This document shows positions 54,903 through 63,766 of a stretch of DNA of 64,000 nt, one piece after another. The notes beneath the pieces are model-generated. The model made no database searches, was not told the DNA's origin, and saw nothing but the letters and a program-made list of their open reading frames with translations. The DNA is taken from positions 124,001 through 188,000 of the forward strand of contig NZ_JAOTSB010000002.1 in the NCBI RefSeq assembly GCF_030247605.1, in the 5' to 3' direction. How positions within the stretch are numbered: position 1 is the stretch's first letter; each line of letters opens with the position of its first letter. The position numbers were made by a program, and so were the translations under genes. Source of the stretch: Acidaminobacter sp. GTDB taxonomy: Bacteria > Bacillota > Clostridia > Peptostreptococcales > Acidaminobacteraceae.

Positions 54903-56306
54903 TTGAAACGTTTCGGAACGGCTGTCTTACTTGCGGGTGGACAAAGCTCCCGCATGGGATTTGACAAACAGACGCTCTGTGTGGGTGATACTCGCCTGAC
55001 AGATCTGATTTTCAGGCAGCTGACCGAAGTCTTTGACGACATAGTCGTGGTAACAGGGCGGCCTGAGCTTTATGCAGGCCGCCCTGTCCGCATTGTATCG
55101 GACAGCATGTCCGGTGTTGGCCCCCTGGCGGGGATTCACGCAGGTCTTCTGGCGTCCAGAAGTGATTATATCTATCTGATGGCATGTGATATGCCCTCTT
55201 TCTCGCCGGCATTTACGCGTCATATGATGTCCTCTCTCAAGGATGAAAAAGCCTGCGTCACCCGATTTGGCGACTGGATTGAACCTTTTCACGGTTTCTA
55301 TCACGTCTCTTTGCTTTCCGGAATTGAAGCCTTTGTCGCCTCAGGACAAAGAAATATATTTAAATTTTTAGAACGCCATGAGGTCTGCTATATTGATGAG
55401 TCGAAAACCCGCGAGTACACGCCGGATTGGAGTCTGTTCGACAATCTGAACACACCTGAACAGCTTGAAAAGCTGTCTGAACAATACTTTCCAAAGGAGC
55501 GGTTAAAATTGAAAAAAACGACGCCTATGCTGCGCTTTGAGGAAGGTCACTGGGAGGCCTACCAGGATGAAGTGGTCAGCGAATATACCCTTCATCTGCA
55601 CGTCAACGGGGTTTCCTGGGCTAAATTGCTCTGCAGTCCCGCTTCACTGAAAGAGTTGGTGGTCGGATTTCTTTACAGCGAACGTTTAATCGATAGCCCT
55701 GAGGATCTTTCGGAACTCATACTGGATCCTGAAAACGCCGAGGCTTTTGTTGTCATTCCAGATCGCGACTCTGTCAAAGGCACACGCACCATAGCCACCA
55801 GCGGCGCCAGACTCTTTCAGGGCCAGCCGCCTGTTTCAAGGATAGATCCTGACGCACTTGGTTCTGAGGTAATTGACCCGGAATTTATTCTGAGCACAAT
55901 GCGTGCCTTTACCACAAGTTCGGAAGTCTTTATGTCCACTGGTGGCGTCCACGCCTGCAGTTTAGCCTCAGCTTCTGCCCGGCTGTCCTTCTTTGATGAC
56001 ATAGGCCGACACAACGCGCTGGACAAAGTAGTGGGTAAAGCGCTGCTTGAAGGGGTCTCATTAAAAGACAAAATGATCTTCTTCAGCGGCAGAATTTCCT
56101 CTGAAATTATTGGAAAATGCGCCAATGCCGGCATATCCGCTGTCATCTCTCGATCTGCGCCAACCTACGGGGCTATTCAGGCAGCTAAGGAACGCGGCAT
56201 GACGGTTGTGGGCTTCACCAGAGGAAATCGTTTTAATGTCTATAACGGTGCGCACCGAATAAAGAGTGCTCCAGCTCTGCCAAAAGAGACTCTTGAAGGA
56301 CGCTGA
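54903..56306 (+). CDS. MobA-FdhD fusion: molybdopterin guanylyltransferase plus formate dehydrogenase accessory domain
   Basis: A 467-residue two-domain protein. Residues 1-200 are MobA, which attaches GMP to molybdopterin (AVLLAGGQSSRMGFDKQ; MACDMPSFSP). Residues ~202-467 are FdhD, which in E. coli passes sulfur to the FDH cofactor. At the place of the FdhD CGxCG loop the sequence reads ATSGARLFQG, with no cysteine; STGGVHAC and DIGRHNALDKV are kept. TTG at 54903 follows GAGGTGA; a farther ATG would start inside the repeat. Its position after fdhA fits cofactor maturation of that enzyme. Confidence 0.9.
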   Translation: MKRFGTAVLLAGGQSSRMGFDKQTLCVGDTRLTDLIFRQLTEVFDDIVVVTGRPELYAGRPVRIVSDSMSGVGPLAGIHAGLLASRSDYIYLMACDMPSFSPAFTRHMMSSLKDEKACVTRFGDWIEPFHGFYHVSLLSGIEAFVASGQRNIFKFLERHEVCYIDESKTREYTPDWSLFDNLNTPEQLEKLSEQYFPKERLKLKKTTPMLRFEEGHWEAYQDEVVSEYTLHLHVNGVSWAKLLCSPASLKELVVGFLYSERLIDSPEDLSELILDPENAEAFVVIPDRDSVKGTRTIATSGARLFQGQPPVSRIDPDALGSEVIDPEFILSTMRAFTTSSEVFMSTGGVHACSLASASARLSFFDDIGRHNALDKVVGKALLEGVSLKDKMIFFSGRISSEIIGKCANAGISAVISRSAPTYGAIQAAKERGMTVVGFTRGNRFNVYNGAHRIKSAPALPKETLEGR

Positions 56307-56354
56307 AAATAAGGTTAGCTTAGCGTAGAATTGTCATTGCATCATGCCCTCAAA

Positions 56355-56378
56355 AAGCGTACGCTTATCATGTAGAAT
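56355..56378 (+). promoter_or_regulatory. Palindrome and -10 box upstream of the flavodoxin gene
   Basis: AAGCGTACGCTT (56355-56366) is a perfect 12-bp palindrome, and TAGAAT (56373-56378) follows. The palindrome would lie in the spacer of a promoter, a typical repressor site. Confidence 0.5.
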
Positions 56379-56401
56379 TTTAATTTCTGGGGGTAAGAAT
56401 C

Positions 56402-56830
56402 ATGACCATTGGCATCATTGTTCACTCCAAAACCGGTCACACGCTTCAAGTGGCTGAACAACTCAAAGCCAGCCTTTCAAAGGCCGGAAGACCTGTAGTG
56501 CTGGTTCGGATTGAGGACAAACCAGACTTTGACAGCTTTGAGACACTCGTGCTCGGCTCTCACACGGAAGGCTTCGCGCTGGCAGCAGAAATGGCGGCCT
56601 ATTTAAATGCACTTCCGTCAAAGGCCCTCAATCAAAAAAAAGTCGCTCTTCTGATCACCCATGCTTTCCCACTTCATGCTATGGGTGGCAATCAGGCTAT
56701 GAGCGGCTTCAAAAACCTTGTGGAAAAACAAGGCGCCAAGGTCCTCAATGAGGAAATCATCGACTGGTCTAGGCCGGGACGGGATCGACAGATCGAGGCT
56801 GCTGTGGGGCGGATGGCAGGAAAACTGTAA
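56402..56830 (+). CDS. Flavodoxin-like protein
   Basis: A 142-residue flavodoxin-fold protein with an N-terminal FMN-binding loop HSKTGHTLQVAEQL and a second loop LGSHTEGFALAAEM. Short electron carrier or flavin reductase; it may work with the formate dehydrogenase system, but this is inferred from location only. GGGGGTAAG precedes the ATG. Confidence 0.8.
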   Translation: MTIGIIVHSKTGHTLQVAEQLKASLSKAGRPVVLVRIEDKPDFDSFETLVLGSHTEGFALAAEMAAYLNALPSKALNQKKVALLITHAFPLHAMGGNQAMSGFKNLVEKQGAKVLNEEIIDWSRPGRDRQIEAAVGRMAGKL

Positions 56831-56907
56831 CCTATTGGATCCTCAGCGAAAATAATTGTTTGTGACTTAATGACTCTGCATTTCAACTTCATTTATGGGT
56901 TGCACGT

Positions 56908-56944
56908 CAAAAAAGCCCGTTGCCATTTCTGGCAACGGGCTTTA
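56908..56944 (-). terminator. Terminator of rnpB
   Basis: A perfect 14-bp stem (56912-56925 with 56930-56943) with a four-base loop is followed on the minus strand by a T run. It follows the RNase P RNA. Confidence 0.92.
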
Positions 56945-56959
56945 ATGTATTTGAGTTGT

Positions 56960-57312
56960 GTGAGTAAACCTATAAGCCGAGTTCTGTATTTGACAATCAT
57001 CTATCTAGGCCCATCGTTGCCGGAGGGCTCAAGCGACCTACCAACCGGGGGGAGCGAGCAACTCCCTTCTCATCCCGTACTTGGTCTTGCTCCAGGCGGG
57101 GTTTACAGAGCCGTCCAGTCACCTGAACGCTGGTGAGCTCTTACCTCACCATTCCACCCTTACCGCAGCAGCGGCCGAAGCCTGCCTGCTGAGGCGGTAT
57201 CTTTCTATTGCACTTTCCTTGGAGTCGCCTCCACTGGGGATTACCCAGCACCCTGCTCTATGGAGCTCGGACTTTCCTCGTACTTTCGCACGCGATTGTC
57301 TGGTTTACTCAC
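56960..57312 (-). ncRNA. rnpB: RNase P RNA
   Basis: The catalytic RNA that removes tRNA 5' leaders. The ends pair as P1 (GTGAGTAAACC at 57312-57302 with GGTTTACTCAC at 56970-56960). The conserved core GAGGAAAGTCC is at 57280-57270 and ACAGAA at 56987-56982 is the partner region of P4; the 3' end reads CGGCTTATAGG. A promoter and a terminator bracket about 353 nt. Boundaries are by inference from P1. Confidence 0.95.
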
Positions 57313-57318
57313 TTGTCT

Positions 57319-57347
57319 ATTATAGGCTGTATTACGCTAAAAAGCAA
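57319..57347 (-). promoter_or_regulatory. Promoter of rnpB
   Basis: On the minus strand TTGCTT (57347-57342), a 17-base spacer and TATAAT (57324-57319), six bases before the predicted RNA start. It overlaps the end of the Nif3 gene. Confidence 0.8.
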
Positions 57348-58470
57348 TGGAAAAAGGATTAATCCGCGTTTCAGAGACTACAACCCTGGCTTCATACCCC
57401 TTCTGCTCCATGTCTTCCTTTAGTTGGGCTGCCATGCGGCTGATAAACGGCAGCTCTGTCTCACAATGTCCTGCATCAATCAGATGAACACCGAGCGCCA
57501 ATGCGCCTTGTGCATCATGATACTTCACATCACCCGTAATAAGCAGGTCACAGCCTGCCGCTGCGGCTTCCTTATAGAAGGACGCCCCGGCTCCAGGCAC
57601 TACCGCGATTCGGTGAACCGGTGCTTCCGGAGCTCCAACCATGCGTGTCCCCGGCGCGTTCAAAGCGGCTTTGACCTTAGACGCCCATTGAGCCAAATTA
57701 AGATTCTGACTGGCATCAGAAGCTGCCACTGCCACGGCTCCAAAACCAAAGACTTGCTCCGGTGCCTTCAAAGGCCACAAATCATATGCCGGCACCTCAT
57801 ACGGATGCGCGTCCAGCATGGCTTTAAGTGTCTCTCTGACTTGATCCTGGCGCACCAGTACTTCGATCTTGGTTTCTTCGACGCGTTCACGAACACCGAC
57901 TGAACCGATGGCGGGCTGAGCGCCATCCATCGGCAAAAAAGTGCCTGTTCCAGGATAACTGAAACTGCACTCCGCATAGGAACCCAGACGGCCTGCGCCG
58001 CTTTCAAACATAGCCTGCGAAACGATTTGAACGTGGTTTACAGGCACATAAACCGCCAGTTTATACAAGGGTTCGCTAAAGACGTCCCCCATGGTTTCAA
58101 CGCGTTCCAGTTCGAGTGACTCAAGAAGCGCATCCACGGAGCCGCCGGGCGCCGCGTCTGCGTTTGTATGTGCGACGTAGACGCCAATTCTTGCGGCAGT
58201 CAGTTTTCTAATCACGACCTCCACGGGGCTGCTCTCTGTCAAACGTTTCAGCGGCTCAAAAATAAGCGGATGGTGACATACTATCAAATCAGCATTGACA
58301 TCTATGGCTTCCTGAACCACAGCAGGTGTAATTTCCAGTGCAACCAGGATTTTATTGACGGCGCTGTTCGGATTACCCACTTGGAAACCAACATTATCCC
58401 AAGCCGCTGCCAGCGACGGCGGATATCGCTCTTCTATGAGCTTGACTATTTTCTTTGAATTGACAAGCAT
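57337..58470 (-). CDS. Nif3-like dinuclear metal-centre protein (YqfO family)
   Basis: A 377-residue protein of the Nif3/YqfO family with a metal-binding domain (HHPLIFEPLKRL; VAHTNADAAPGGSVD; GDVKYHDAQ) and an inserted domain (about residues 125-230). The family is widely conserved and hydrolase-like, but its function is not established. It overlaps the trmK 3' end by 25 bases, a common pairing in Firmicutes. GGAGGCAC precedes the ATG. Confidence 0.9.
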   Translation of the reverse strand: MLVNSKKIVKLIEERYPPSLAAAWDNVGFQVGNPNSAVNKILVALEITPAVVQEAIDVNADLIVCHHPLIFEPLKRLTESSPVEVVIRKLTAARIGVYVAHTNADAAPGGSVDALLESLELERVETMGDVFSEPLYKLAVYVPVNHVQIVSQAMFESGAGRLGSYAECSFSYPGTGTFLPMDGAQPAIGSVGVRERVEETKIEVLVRQDQVRETLKAMLDAHPYEVPAYDLWPLKAPEQVFGFGAVAVAASDASQNLNLAQWASKVKAALNAPGTRMVGAPEAPVHRIAVVPGAGASFYKEAAAAGCDLLITGDVKYHDAQGALALGVHLIDAGHCETELPFISRMAAQLKEDMEQKGYEARVVVSETRINPFSIAF

Positions 58471-59159
58471 GCCTGTGCCTCCTTCAACAGCTTCAGGCGC
58501 GCTTCAAAGGCATGAAGCTCGGTCGCCTCAGCATCCTTGGCCTGCGCCAGAGCACGGATGACATTTTCTGTCTTTTGTATTCTTTGCGCCAAATAGTTCA
58601 TGGAAATCTCATCTTCAGCCCTGAACATTTGACAACCCATTTCTGCAGTTTTAAAATCAACGGTTTCAAGGCATCGTCCTGTATAATGGACCGAAAAAAT
58701 CTCGTAAAATTTCTGTCCTTCTTGAGCGACTTGCTCATCCAGAATCTCGAATCCATTTTGGAGCAGCCACACCCTAAGCTCGCGAATGGCGACCATAGGC
58801 TGCAGCACTAAACATTCCAGCGATTTTACCAAAGGCAGCGCTTCAATAATCAGGTCTCGGATTAAAAATCCCCCCATGCCTGCCAAAACTGCAGAATTGA
58901 CCTCTCCCATCTGATAGACGTCAAAGCCGGAACCCAGTCGGATCTCGATCACATCCTCCAGGTTCGCTGCAGCGACAACACCTTTTGCATTTTCAACCGG
59001 ACCCGCATGAACATCACTGGCTATGACCTTTACGGCTCGACCTGTCCGAATCAGCTCTACCGGTACATAAGCATGGTCGCTTCCAATGTCCGCCACTCGA
59101 GCCCCTTGAGGGACCATTGCAGCAACTGTCCGCAGTCTTGGGGTCAATCTTGGTTTCAC
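58446..59159 (-). CDS. trmK: tRNA (adenine(22)-N1)-methyltransferase
   Basis: A 237-residue SAM-dependent enzyme methylating A22 in tRNA. The SAM loop reads RVADIGSDHAYVPVEL, followed by IASDVHAGPVENA and the catalytic region AVLAGMGGFLIRD. The GTG at 59159 follows GGAGG and starts at the family's usual point (MKPRLTPRLRTVAAMVP); a longer frame upstream runs back through the hairpin region. Confidence 0.93.
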   Translation of the reverse strand: MKPRLTPRLRTVAAMVPQGARVADIGSDHAYVPVELIRTGRAVKVIASDVHAGPVENAKGVVAAANLEDVIEIRLGSGFDVYQMGEVNSAVLAGMGGFLIRDLIIEALPLVKSLECLVLQPMVAIRELRVWLLQNGFEILDEQVAQEGQKFYEIFSVHYTGRCLETVDFKTAEMGCQMFRAEDEISMNYLAQRIQKTENVIRALAQAKDAEATELHAFEARLKLLKEAQACLSIQRK

Positions 59160-59181
59160 AGTCTTGCCTCCTCTAATCGAC

Positions 59182-59241
59182 GAAAGGAAATTGGCGTCAC
59201 AAGTAAGCCGGCTTCGGCTTATGCTGCACCAATTTCCTTTC
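59182..59241 (-). repeat. Structured hairpin element Y between rpoD and trmK
   Basis: On the minus strand GAAAGGAAATTGG pairs with CCAATTTCCTTTC; GTGCA and an inner stem AAGCCG/CGGCTT lie inside. It matches element X (38003-38066) in the outer stem, while the inner stems differ but both pair, i.e. covariation. There is no T-tract, so it is not an ordinary terminator. Confidence 0.75.
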
Positions 59242-59245
59242 ACAG

Positions 59246-59264
59246 AACCGGGTCTCTCCCGGTT
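59246..59264. other. Short GC-rich hairpin after rpoD
   Basis: AACCGGG pairs with CCCGGTT around TCTCT. The T-tract is on the plus strand only, where there is no gene, so on the sense (minus) strand it is probably a stabilising or attenuating hairpin beside element Y. Confidence 0.5.
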
Positions 59265-59316
59265 TTTCAAATTAATGACAACTTTATCAAACCCTCTGAT
59301 GACGACCGCTTCTGAT

Positions 59317-60423
59317 TTACTCCAAATAATCTTTGAGTTTTTTGCTGCGGCTAGGGTGCTTCAGCTTTCTAAGCGCTTTCGCTTCAATCTGACGAATCCG
59401 CTCCCTGGTCACGTCAAATTGCTTGCCAACTTCTTCCAGAGTACGCGCACGGCCGTCCTCAAGCCCAAATCTGAGTTTCAGGACCTTTTGCTCCCTTGGC
59501 GTCAGAGTCTCAAGAACCTCCATGAGCTGTTCTTTCAGCATAGAAAATGCCGCTGCATCAGCAGGCGCAGGCGCATCATTGTCAGGTATGAAGTCTCCCA
59601 AATGGCTGTCTTCCTCTTCACCAATTGGAGTCTCAAGGGATACTGGCTCTTGAGCGATCTTCAAAATTTCTCTGACCTTTTCAACACTCATGTCCATTTC
59701 AGCTGCAATTTCCTCCGGCTTAGGATCCCGTCCGAGATCCTGAAGAAGCTGTCTGGACACTCTGATCAGTTTGTTGATGGTCTCCACCATATGAACCGGA
59801 ATTCGTATGGTTCTGGCCTGATCCGCAATGGCGCGGGTAATAGCCTGACGAATCCACCAAGTGGCGTAAGTTGAGAACTTGTAACCTTTTCTCCAGTCAA
59901 ACTTCTCGACTGCTTTAATCAGTCCTAAGTTGCCTTCCTGAATCAGATCGAGAAACAGCATGCCACGCCCGACATAACGCTTTGCAATGCTGACAACCAG
60001 TCTGAGGTTTGCCTCGCAAAGCTTTTTCTTCGCCTCGTCGTCGCCTTCCTCCATGCGCTTCGCCAGTTCAATCTCTTCATCTCCTGACAAAAGCGGCACT
60101 TTTCCAATTTCCTTGAGATACATCCGAACCGGGTCGTCAATGCTGATGCCTTTGGGAAGGGATAAGTCCTCAACATCAACTTCTACCTCTTCCGCGTTCT
60201 CGTCCTCTTCAATCAGAGGCTCATCATCCAGCAAATCCTTTTCGCCAATGACTTCAATGCCCATGGAAGCCAACGAGTCATAAATATCTTCAATCTGATC
60301 CTTGTCGATGTCGAGTTCCGATAAGCCGTCTTCGATTTCTGAATAAGTAAGATTGCCTTTCACTTTCCCCTTATTCGCCAGCTCTTTGACGGTATCAAGA
60401 TGCTGCGGATCTATCTTAGCCAA
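59317..60423 (-). CDS. rpoD: RNA polymerase primary sigma factor
   Basis: A 368-residue sigma-70/SigA protein with an acidic region 1.1, region 2 ([37 protein letters not shown], residues ~140-175), region 3 and region 4 ([24 protein letters not shown]). It starts at TTG, after AGGAGG, overlapping the dnaG stop by eight bases. Part of the dgt-dnaG-rpoD-trmK-nif3 block. Confidence 0.97.
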   Translation of the reverse strand: MAKIDPQHLDTVKELANKGKVKGNLTYSEIEDGLSELDIDKDQIEDIYDSLASMGIEVIGEKDLLDDEPLIEEDENAEEVEVDVEDLSLPKGISIDDPVRMYLKEIGKVPLLSGDEEIELAKRMEEGDDEAKKKLCEANLRLVVSIAKRYVGRGMLFLDLIQEGNLGLIKAVEKFDWRKGYKFSTYATWWIRQAITRAIADQARTIRIPVHMVETINKLIRVSRQLLQDLGRDPKPEEIAAEMDMSVEKVREILKIAQEPVSLETPIGEEEDSHLGDFIPDNDAPAPADAAAFSMLKEQLMEVLETLTPREQKVLKLRFGLEDGRARTLEEVGKQFDVTRERIRQIEAKALRKLKHPSRSKKLKDYLE

Positions 60424-62260
60424 TCGACGTCCCTCCTCTCAAGGAATCTCTTTCCTTGACCGCTTCTGTTTTCATCTTTTTCAATTCCATTTCCTTTCTG
60501 ATCAAAACGAGTTTGAGATGTGAGACCTCCGACACGCTAAGTGCGTTTGCCGATGGTTGTTCAAGTTTCTCTCTCTCAGCTCTGAGCTCTGCTATTTGAG
60601 CATCCAATTTCGCCAATTTATAATGGATCCTGGTCACCATGGCTTCACGCGCGAGATTTTCACCCACAATGCTGTTTCTTGCCATTTGGTCCAGTCTTAT
60701 GGCCGTATCAAGATCAAACATCTCTACGATCTCATCATGCCCTACAGTGTCATAGACCCTGTAATATAACTCCAGACGTTTGATAAGATCCTTTACTTCC
60801 GAATTCTCAAGCTGATCCAAATCCACATCTGTACAGATAAGATCAAATGCGGATTTATTTCTCAGCGCAATTTCAAGAATTTTTTTCTCCAACTCAAAAA
60901 TTGCATTATATTGCGTGGGATCAATGGCGACTTTCTCAATCTGCTTCTTAGCTTCGAATTGAGGTCGAGCTTTGGAAAAGCCGTAAACTTCCCTATAAAT
61001 GGCGTTTGAGTCATACGACTGATCTTTTGCCACGTAATCTATATAATAACTTTTTTCGACCTCGCTGTCGAGTCCCCTTATGATCATTGCGACATTTTTT
61101 AAATACTCCAGTTTTTCATTAGGTGTATTCAGGTTATATTTGTGCTTGGCTGCCTGAATTAAGAATGTCGTCGCAGGGTCAGCTTCCTGAACCATTTTCT
61201 GAAAAGCCTCGGCACCATTTTTTCTGACAAAATCATCCGGGTCCTGGCCAACCGGAAGTGTGAGCACCCTTAGCTTCGCCTTCATGGCCTTCAAAATACC
61301 CACACCTCTGAGAGCGGCTTTTCTTCCGGCTTCATCCCCATCAAAACACAATGTCACTTCATCCACATAGCGGTCTAGGACCCGGGCATGCGCTTCCGTC
61401 AGGGCTGTTCCCAGCGTAGCCACAGCATTGGTGATCCCGGCTTGATGAAGCATTATAACATCCATATACCCTTCTACCACAATGACACTGCGTAGTTTTC
61501 CCAGAGCTTCCTTCGCCTGAAGGATTCCGTAAAACGCTGTGCCCTTGCTGAAAATTACCGACTCAGGCGAATTGAGATACTTTGGCATATCGTCTCCAAT
61601 AGCCCGGCCACCAAAACCAATGATATTTTGGCGCTGATCCTGGATAGGAAAAATCAGCCGATTCCTGAATTTATCATAATAACCGTTTCCATTTTTTCGA
61701 CGATCCACCAAACCAACTTGCAGTAAGAGAGGGTGCTGCTTAGGCTCCATATAATCTGTCAGGGCTTGCCACGCGTCTGGTGCGAAACCCAGTCCAAACC
61801 GTCTGGCAGTCAGTGGTTCAATGCCCCGCTTATTCAAATAAGCCTGTGCAGCAGAATCTTCCTTCAGCTTTCTCAAGTAAAATATGGCAGCCTCTCTGTT
61901 AACTTGATATAAGGCCTTTTTCAGTATTGCTGATTCCTGCTCTTGAGCAGAATTCTGTACTTTATATCGATCCAGATCCAAGCCATAGCGTTCGGCCAAG
62001 GCTTCAACCGCATCAATAAAGTCCAGGTTTTCCATGGCCATGTAGAAGGCAATGGCATCCCCGCCCGCACCGCAGCCAAAACAGTGATATCGATGCTTTT
62101 CCTCAGTGACGACAAAGCTCGGCGTCTTTTCATTGTGAAACGGACATAACCCCTTATGGTTTCTGCCAGTCCGCTTCAACTCAACATAGCGCCCTACAAG
62201 GTCGACTATATCCACGCGTTCCAGAAGTGCTTCAGCGACTTCATTTGTATACTTAGACAT
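60416..62260 (-). CDS. dnaG: DNA primase
   Basis: A 614-residue primase that lays RNA primers for replication. The zinc motif CPFH...CFGC is at residues ~40-64, the TOPRIM domain starts near [13 protein letters not shown] (acidic triad E and D-x-D in CFDGDEAG), and a helicase-binding C-terminal region follows. It ends inside the start region of rpoD, in the classic macromolecular-synthesis order. Confidence 0.97.
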   Translation of the reverse strand: MSKYTNEVAEALLERVDIVDLVGRYVELKRTGRNHKGLCPFHNEKTPSFVVTEEKHRYHCFGCGAGGDAIAFYMAMENLDFIDAVEALAERYGLDLDRYKVQNSAQEQESAILKKALYQVNREAAIFYLRKLKEDSAAQAYLNKRGIEPLTARRFGLGFAPDAWQALTDYMEPKQHPLLLQVGLVDRRKNGNGYYDKFRNRLIFPIQDQRQNIIGFGGRAIGDDMPKYLNSPESVIFSKGTAFYGILQAKEALGKLRSVIVVEGYMDVIMLHQAGITNAVATLGTALTEAHARVLDRYVDEVTLCFDGDEAGRKAALRGVGILKAMKAKLRVLTLPVGQDPDDFVRKNGAEAFQKMVQEADPATTFLIQAAKHKYNLNTPNEKLEYLKNVAMIIRGLDSEVEKSYYIDYVAKDQSYDSNAIYREVYGFSKARPQFEAKKQIEKVAIDPTQYNAIFELEKKILEIALRNKSAFDLICTDVDLDQLENSEVKDLIKRLELYYRVYDTVGHDEIVEMFDLDTAIRLDQMARNSIVGENLAREAMVTRIHYKLAKLDAQIAELRAEREKLEQPSANALSVSEVSHLKLVLIRKEMELKKMKTEAVKERDSLRGGTSIG

Positions 62261-62541
62261 ATTGTACCCACTTTTCTAATGAAAAAATCCTGAGTAAGGA
62301 CCTGTTGTCAATATTTATAATGCTCCGGATGTTTCTTGATCCAGTTGCAGGATACGCAGCCCCAAGTCCCTGGCATGATATTATGCTTAACTTTCACGAT
62401 AATAAGAATTCAACGTTTAATGGCAATTTCCTTCAATTTTTTTTCGTTTTGAAAAATGTTTTTCCAGTCTGAAAGAATCCTGTTGCATAAGATCTCCATT
62501 CAATACAAAATGCGCCTGAATTTTGTTCCAACCAGGCTGAG
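62261..62541 (-). other. Intergenic region between dgt and dnaG
   Basis: No known gene. A short minus-strand frame at 62308-62397 (GTG start, 29 codons) would encode a CVSC-containing peptide; there is no good Shine-Dalgarno sequence. A weak hairpin with TTTTTT near 62281-62303 precedes dnaG. Confidence 0.4.
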
Positions 62542-63549
62542 TTAAGTCCAAAAGTCCGGGACAAAAAGTTTTTGGTATAACTGTACCGCATAGCGATCCG
62601 TCATGCCTGAAACATAATCTTTTACTGCTTCAGTGCCTTCCTTCCCCTGATAAAGCTCGAAGTATTCCCGAGGCATCTCTGAAGGCTGGCTGCTATAATA
62701 CTCATACAACATTCTGAGCACTACGCGTGCTTTCTTTTCCTCTTTTTTAGCATCTAAATTGAGGTACACATGGTCAAACATGAATTGCCTAAGCCCTATG
62801 AATGCCTCGGCAATTTCCGGACTGAATGAAAGCTGGTCCGAACCTCTGCTGTGATTGACTATATCTACGATCAGCGTATTGATCCTTTGACTATGAGTCT
62901 TGCCCAGTGTTTTCAGAAACACCTCAGGGAGCTCTGCAAGCTCCAAAACCCCAGCCCGCAGTGCGTCGTCTATGTCGTGATTGATATAGGCGATCCGGTC
63001 GCTGAACGACACCGCGTGCCCTTCCAGGGTCTGTGGTTTTTTTCCCCCGCTGTGGCTGAGAATCCCATCACGTACTTCATGAGTAAGATTCAGGCCCCGC
63101 CTTCCATCCGACCTGATTTCCAAGAGATCCACAACCCTCAGACTCTGCTCGTTGTGGTCGAATCCACCCGGATGGATCTGGTCCAGTTCCATTTCACCGC
63201 AGTGACCGAAGGGCGTATGCCCCAAATCGTGGCCTAGAGCAATCGCTTCAGTGAGGTCTTCATTAAGACGAAGTGCCCTGGCTATGGTGCGCGCGATCTG
63301 TGACACATCCAGGGTATGCGTCAGCCGCGTTCTATAATGATCCCCCTCAGGTGACAGAAATACTTGTGTCTTATGCTTCAGGCGTCTGAACGCTTTAGAA
63401 TGCAGGATCCTGTCGCGGTCACGCTGATAAACCGTTCTTATAGCGCACTGGTCTTCAGGAACCAATCTCCCGAGAGAGTCCGAAGCATGCATTGCATGCT
63501 CAGAAAGTACCAGCCGTTCAATCGCTTCTGTCCGTTCTCTAATGGACAT
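62542..63549 (-). CDS. dgt: dGTP triphosphohydrolase-like HD protein
   Basis: A 335-residue HD-superfamily dNTPase. Metal ligands are in the region RLTHTLDVSQIARTIA and GHDLGHTPFGH. The ATG at 63549 follows GGAGGTGC at eight bases; the frame is open five codons further. It heads the dgt-dnaG-rpoD block. Confidence 0.93.
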   Translation of the reverse strand: MSIRERTEAIERLVLSEHAMHASDSLGRLVPEDQCAIRTVYQRDRDRILHSKAFRRLKHKTQVFLSPEGDHYRTRLTHTLDVSQIARTIARALRLNEDLTEAIALGHDLGHTPFGHCGEMELDQIHPGGFDHNEQSLRVVDLLEIRSDGRRGLNLTHEVRDGILSHSGGKKPQTLEGHAVSFSDRIAYINHDIDDALRAGVLELAELPEVFLKTLGKTHSQRINTLIVDIVNHSRGSDQLSFSPEIAEAFIGLRQFMFDHVYLNLDAKKEEKKARVVLRMLYEYYSSQPSEMPREYFELYQGKEGTEAVKDYVSGMTDRYAVQLYQKLFVPDFWT

Positions 63550-63644
63550 GAACCGCACCTCCATTTATGACGCTCGCTATTAATTCGCTGAAGAAGTCCA
63601 AGAATCCTTTATTTCCAAAATCTTTTTTAGTATTTCTTTATCGA

Positions 63645-63718
63645 TCGTCAAAAAAGAGAGGCAGAATGGCCTTTACGAAGTCAAACTGAACTTCACAAAG
63701 CACCTTCTTCCTCTCTTT
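63645..63718 (-). terminator. Terminator of ppdK
   Basis: On the minus strand AAAGAGAGG pairs with CCTCTCTTT, enclosing a further pairing (CTTTG-GAAG with CTTC-TAAAG), followed by TTTTTT. Confidence 0.85.
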
Positions 63719-63766
63719 ATTCTTTTAGCCTATGGCCGATGGTCACCAAACCCAGCCATTTCTTCT

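Noticed and set aside
62499..62541. Possible third copy of the dispersed element near the dgt stop
   Set aside because: Shares GCCTGAATTTTG and some flanking bases with copy B, but there are no inverted ends and the match is too short.
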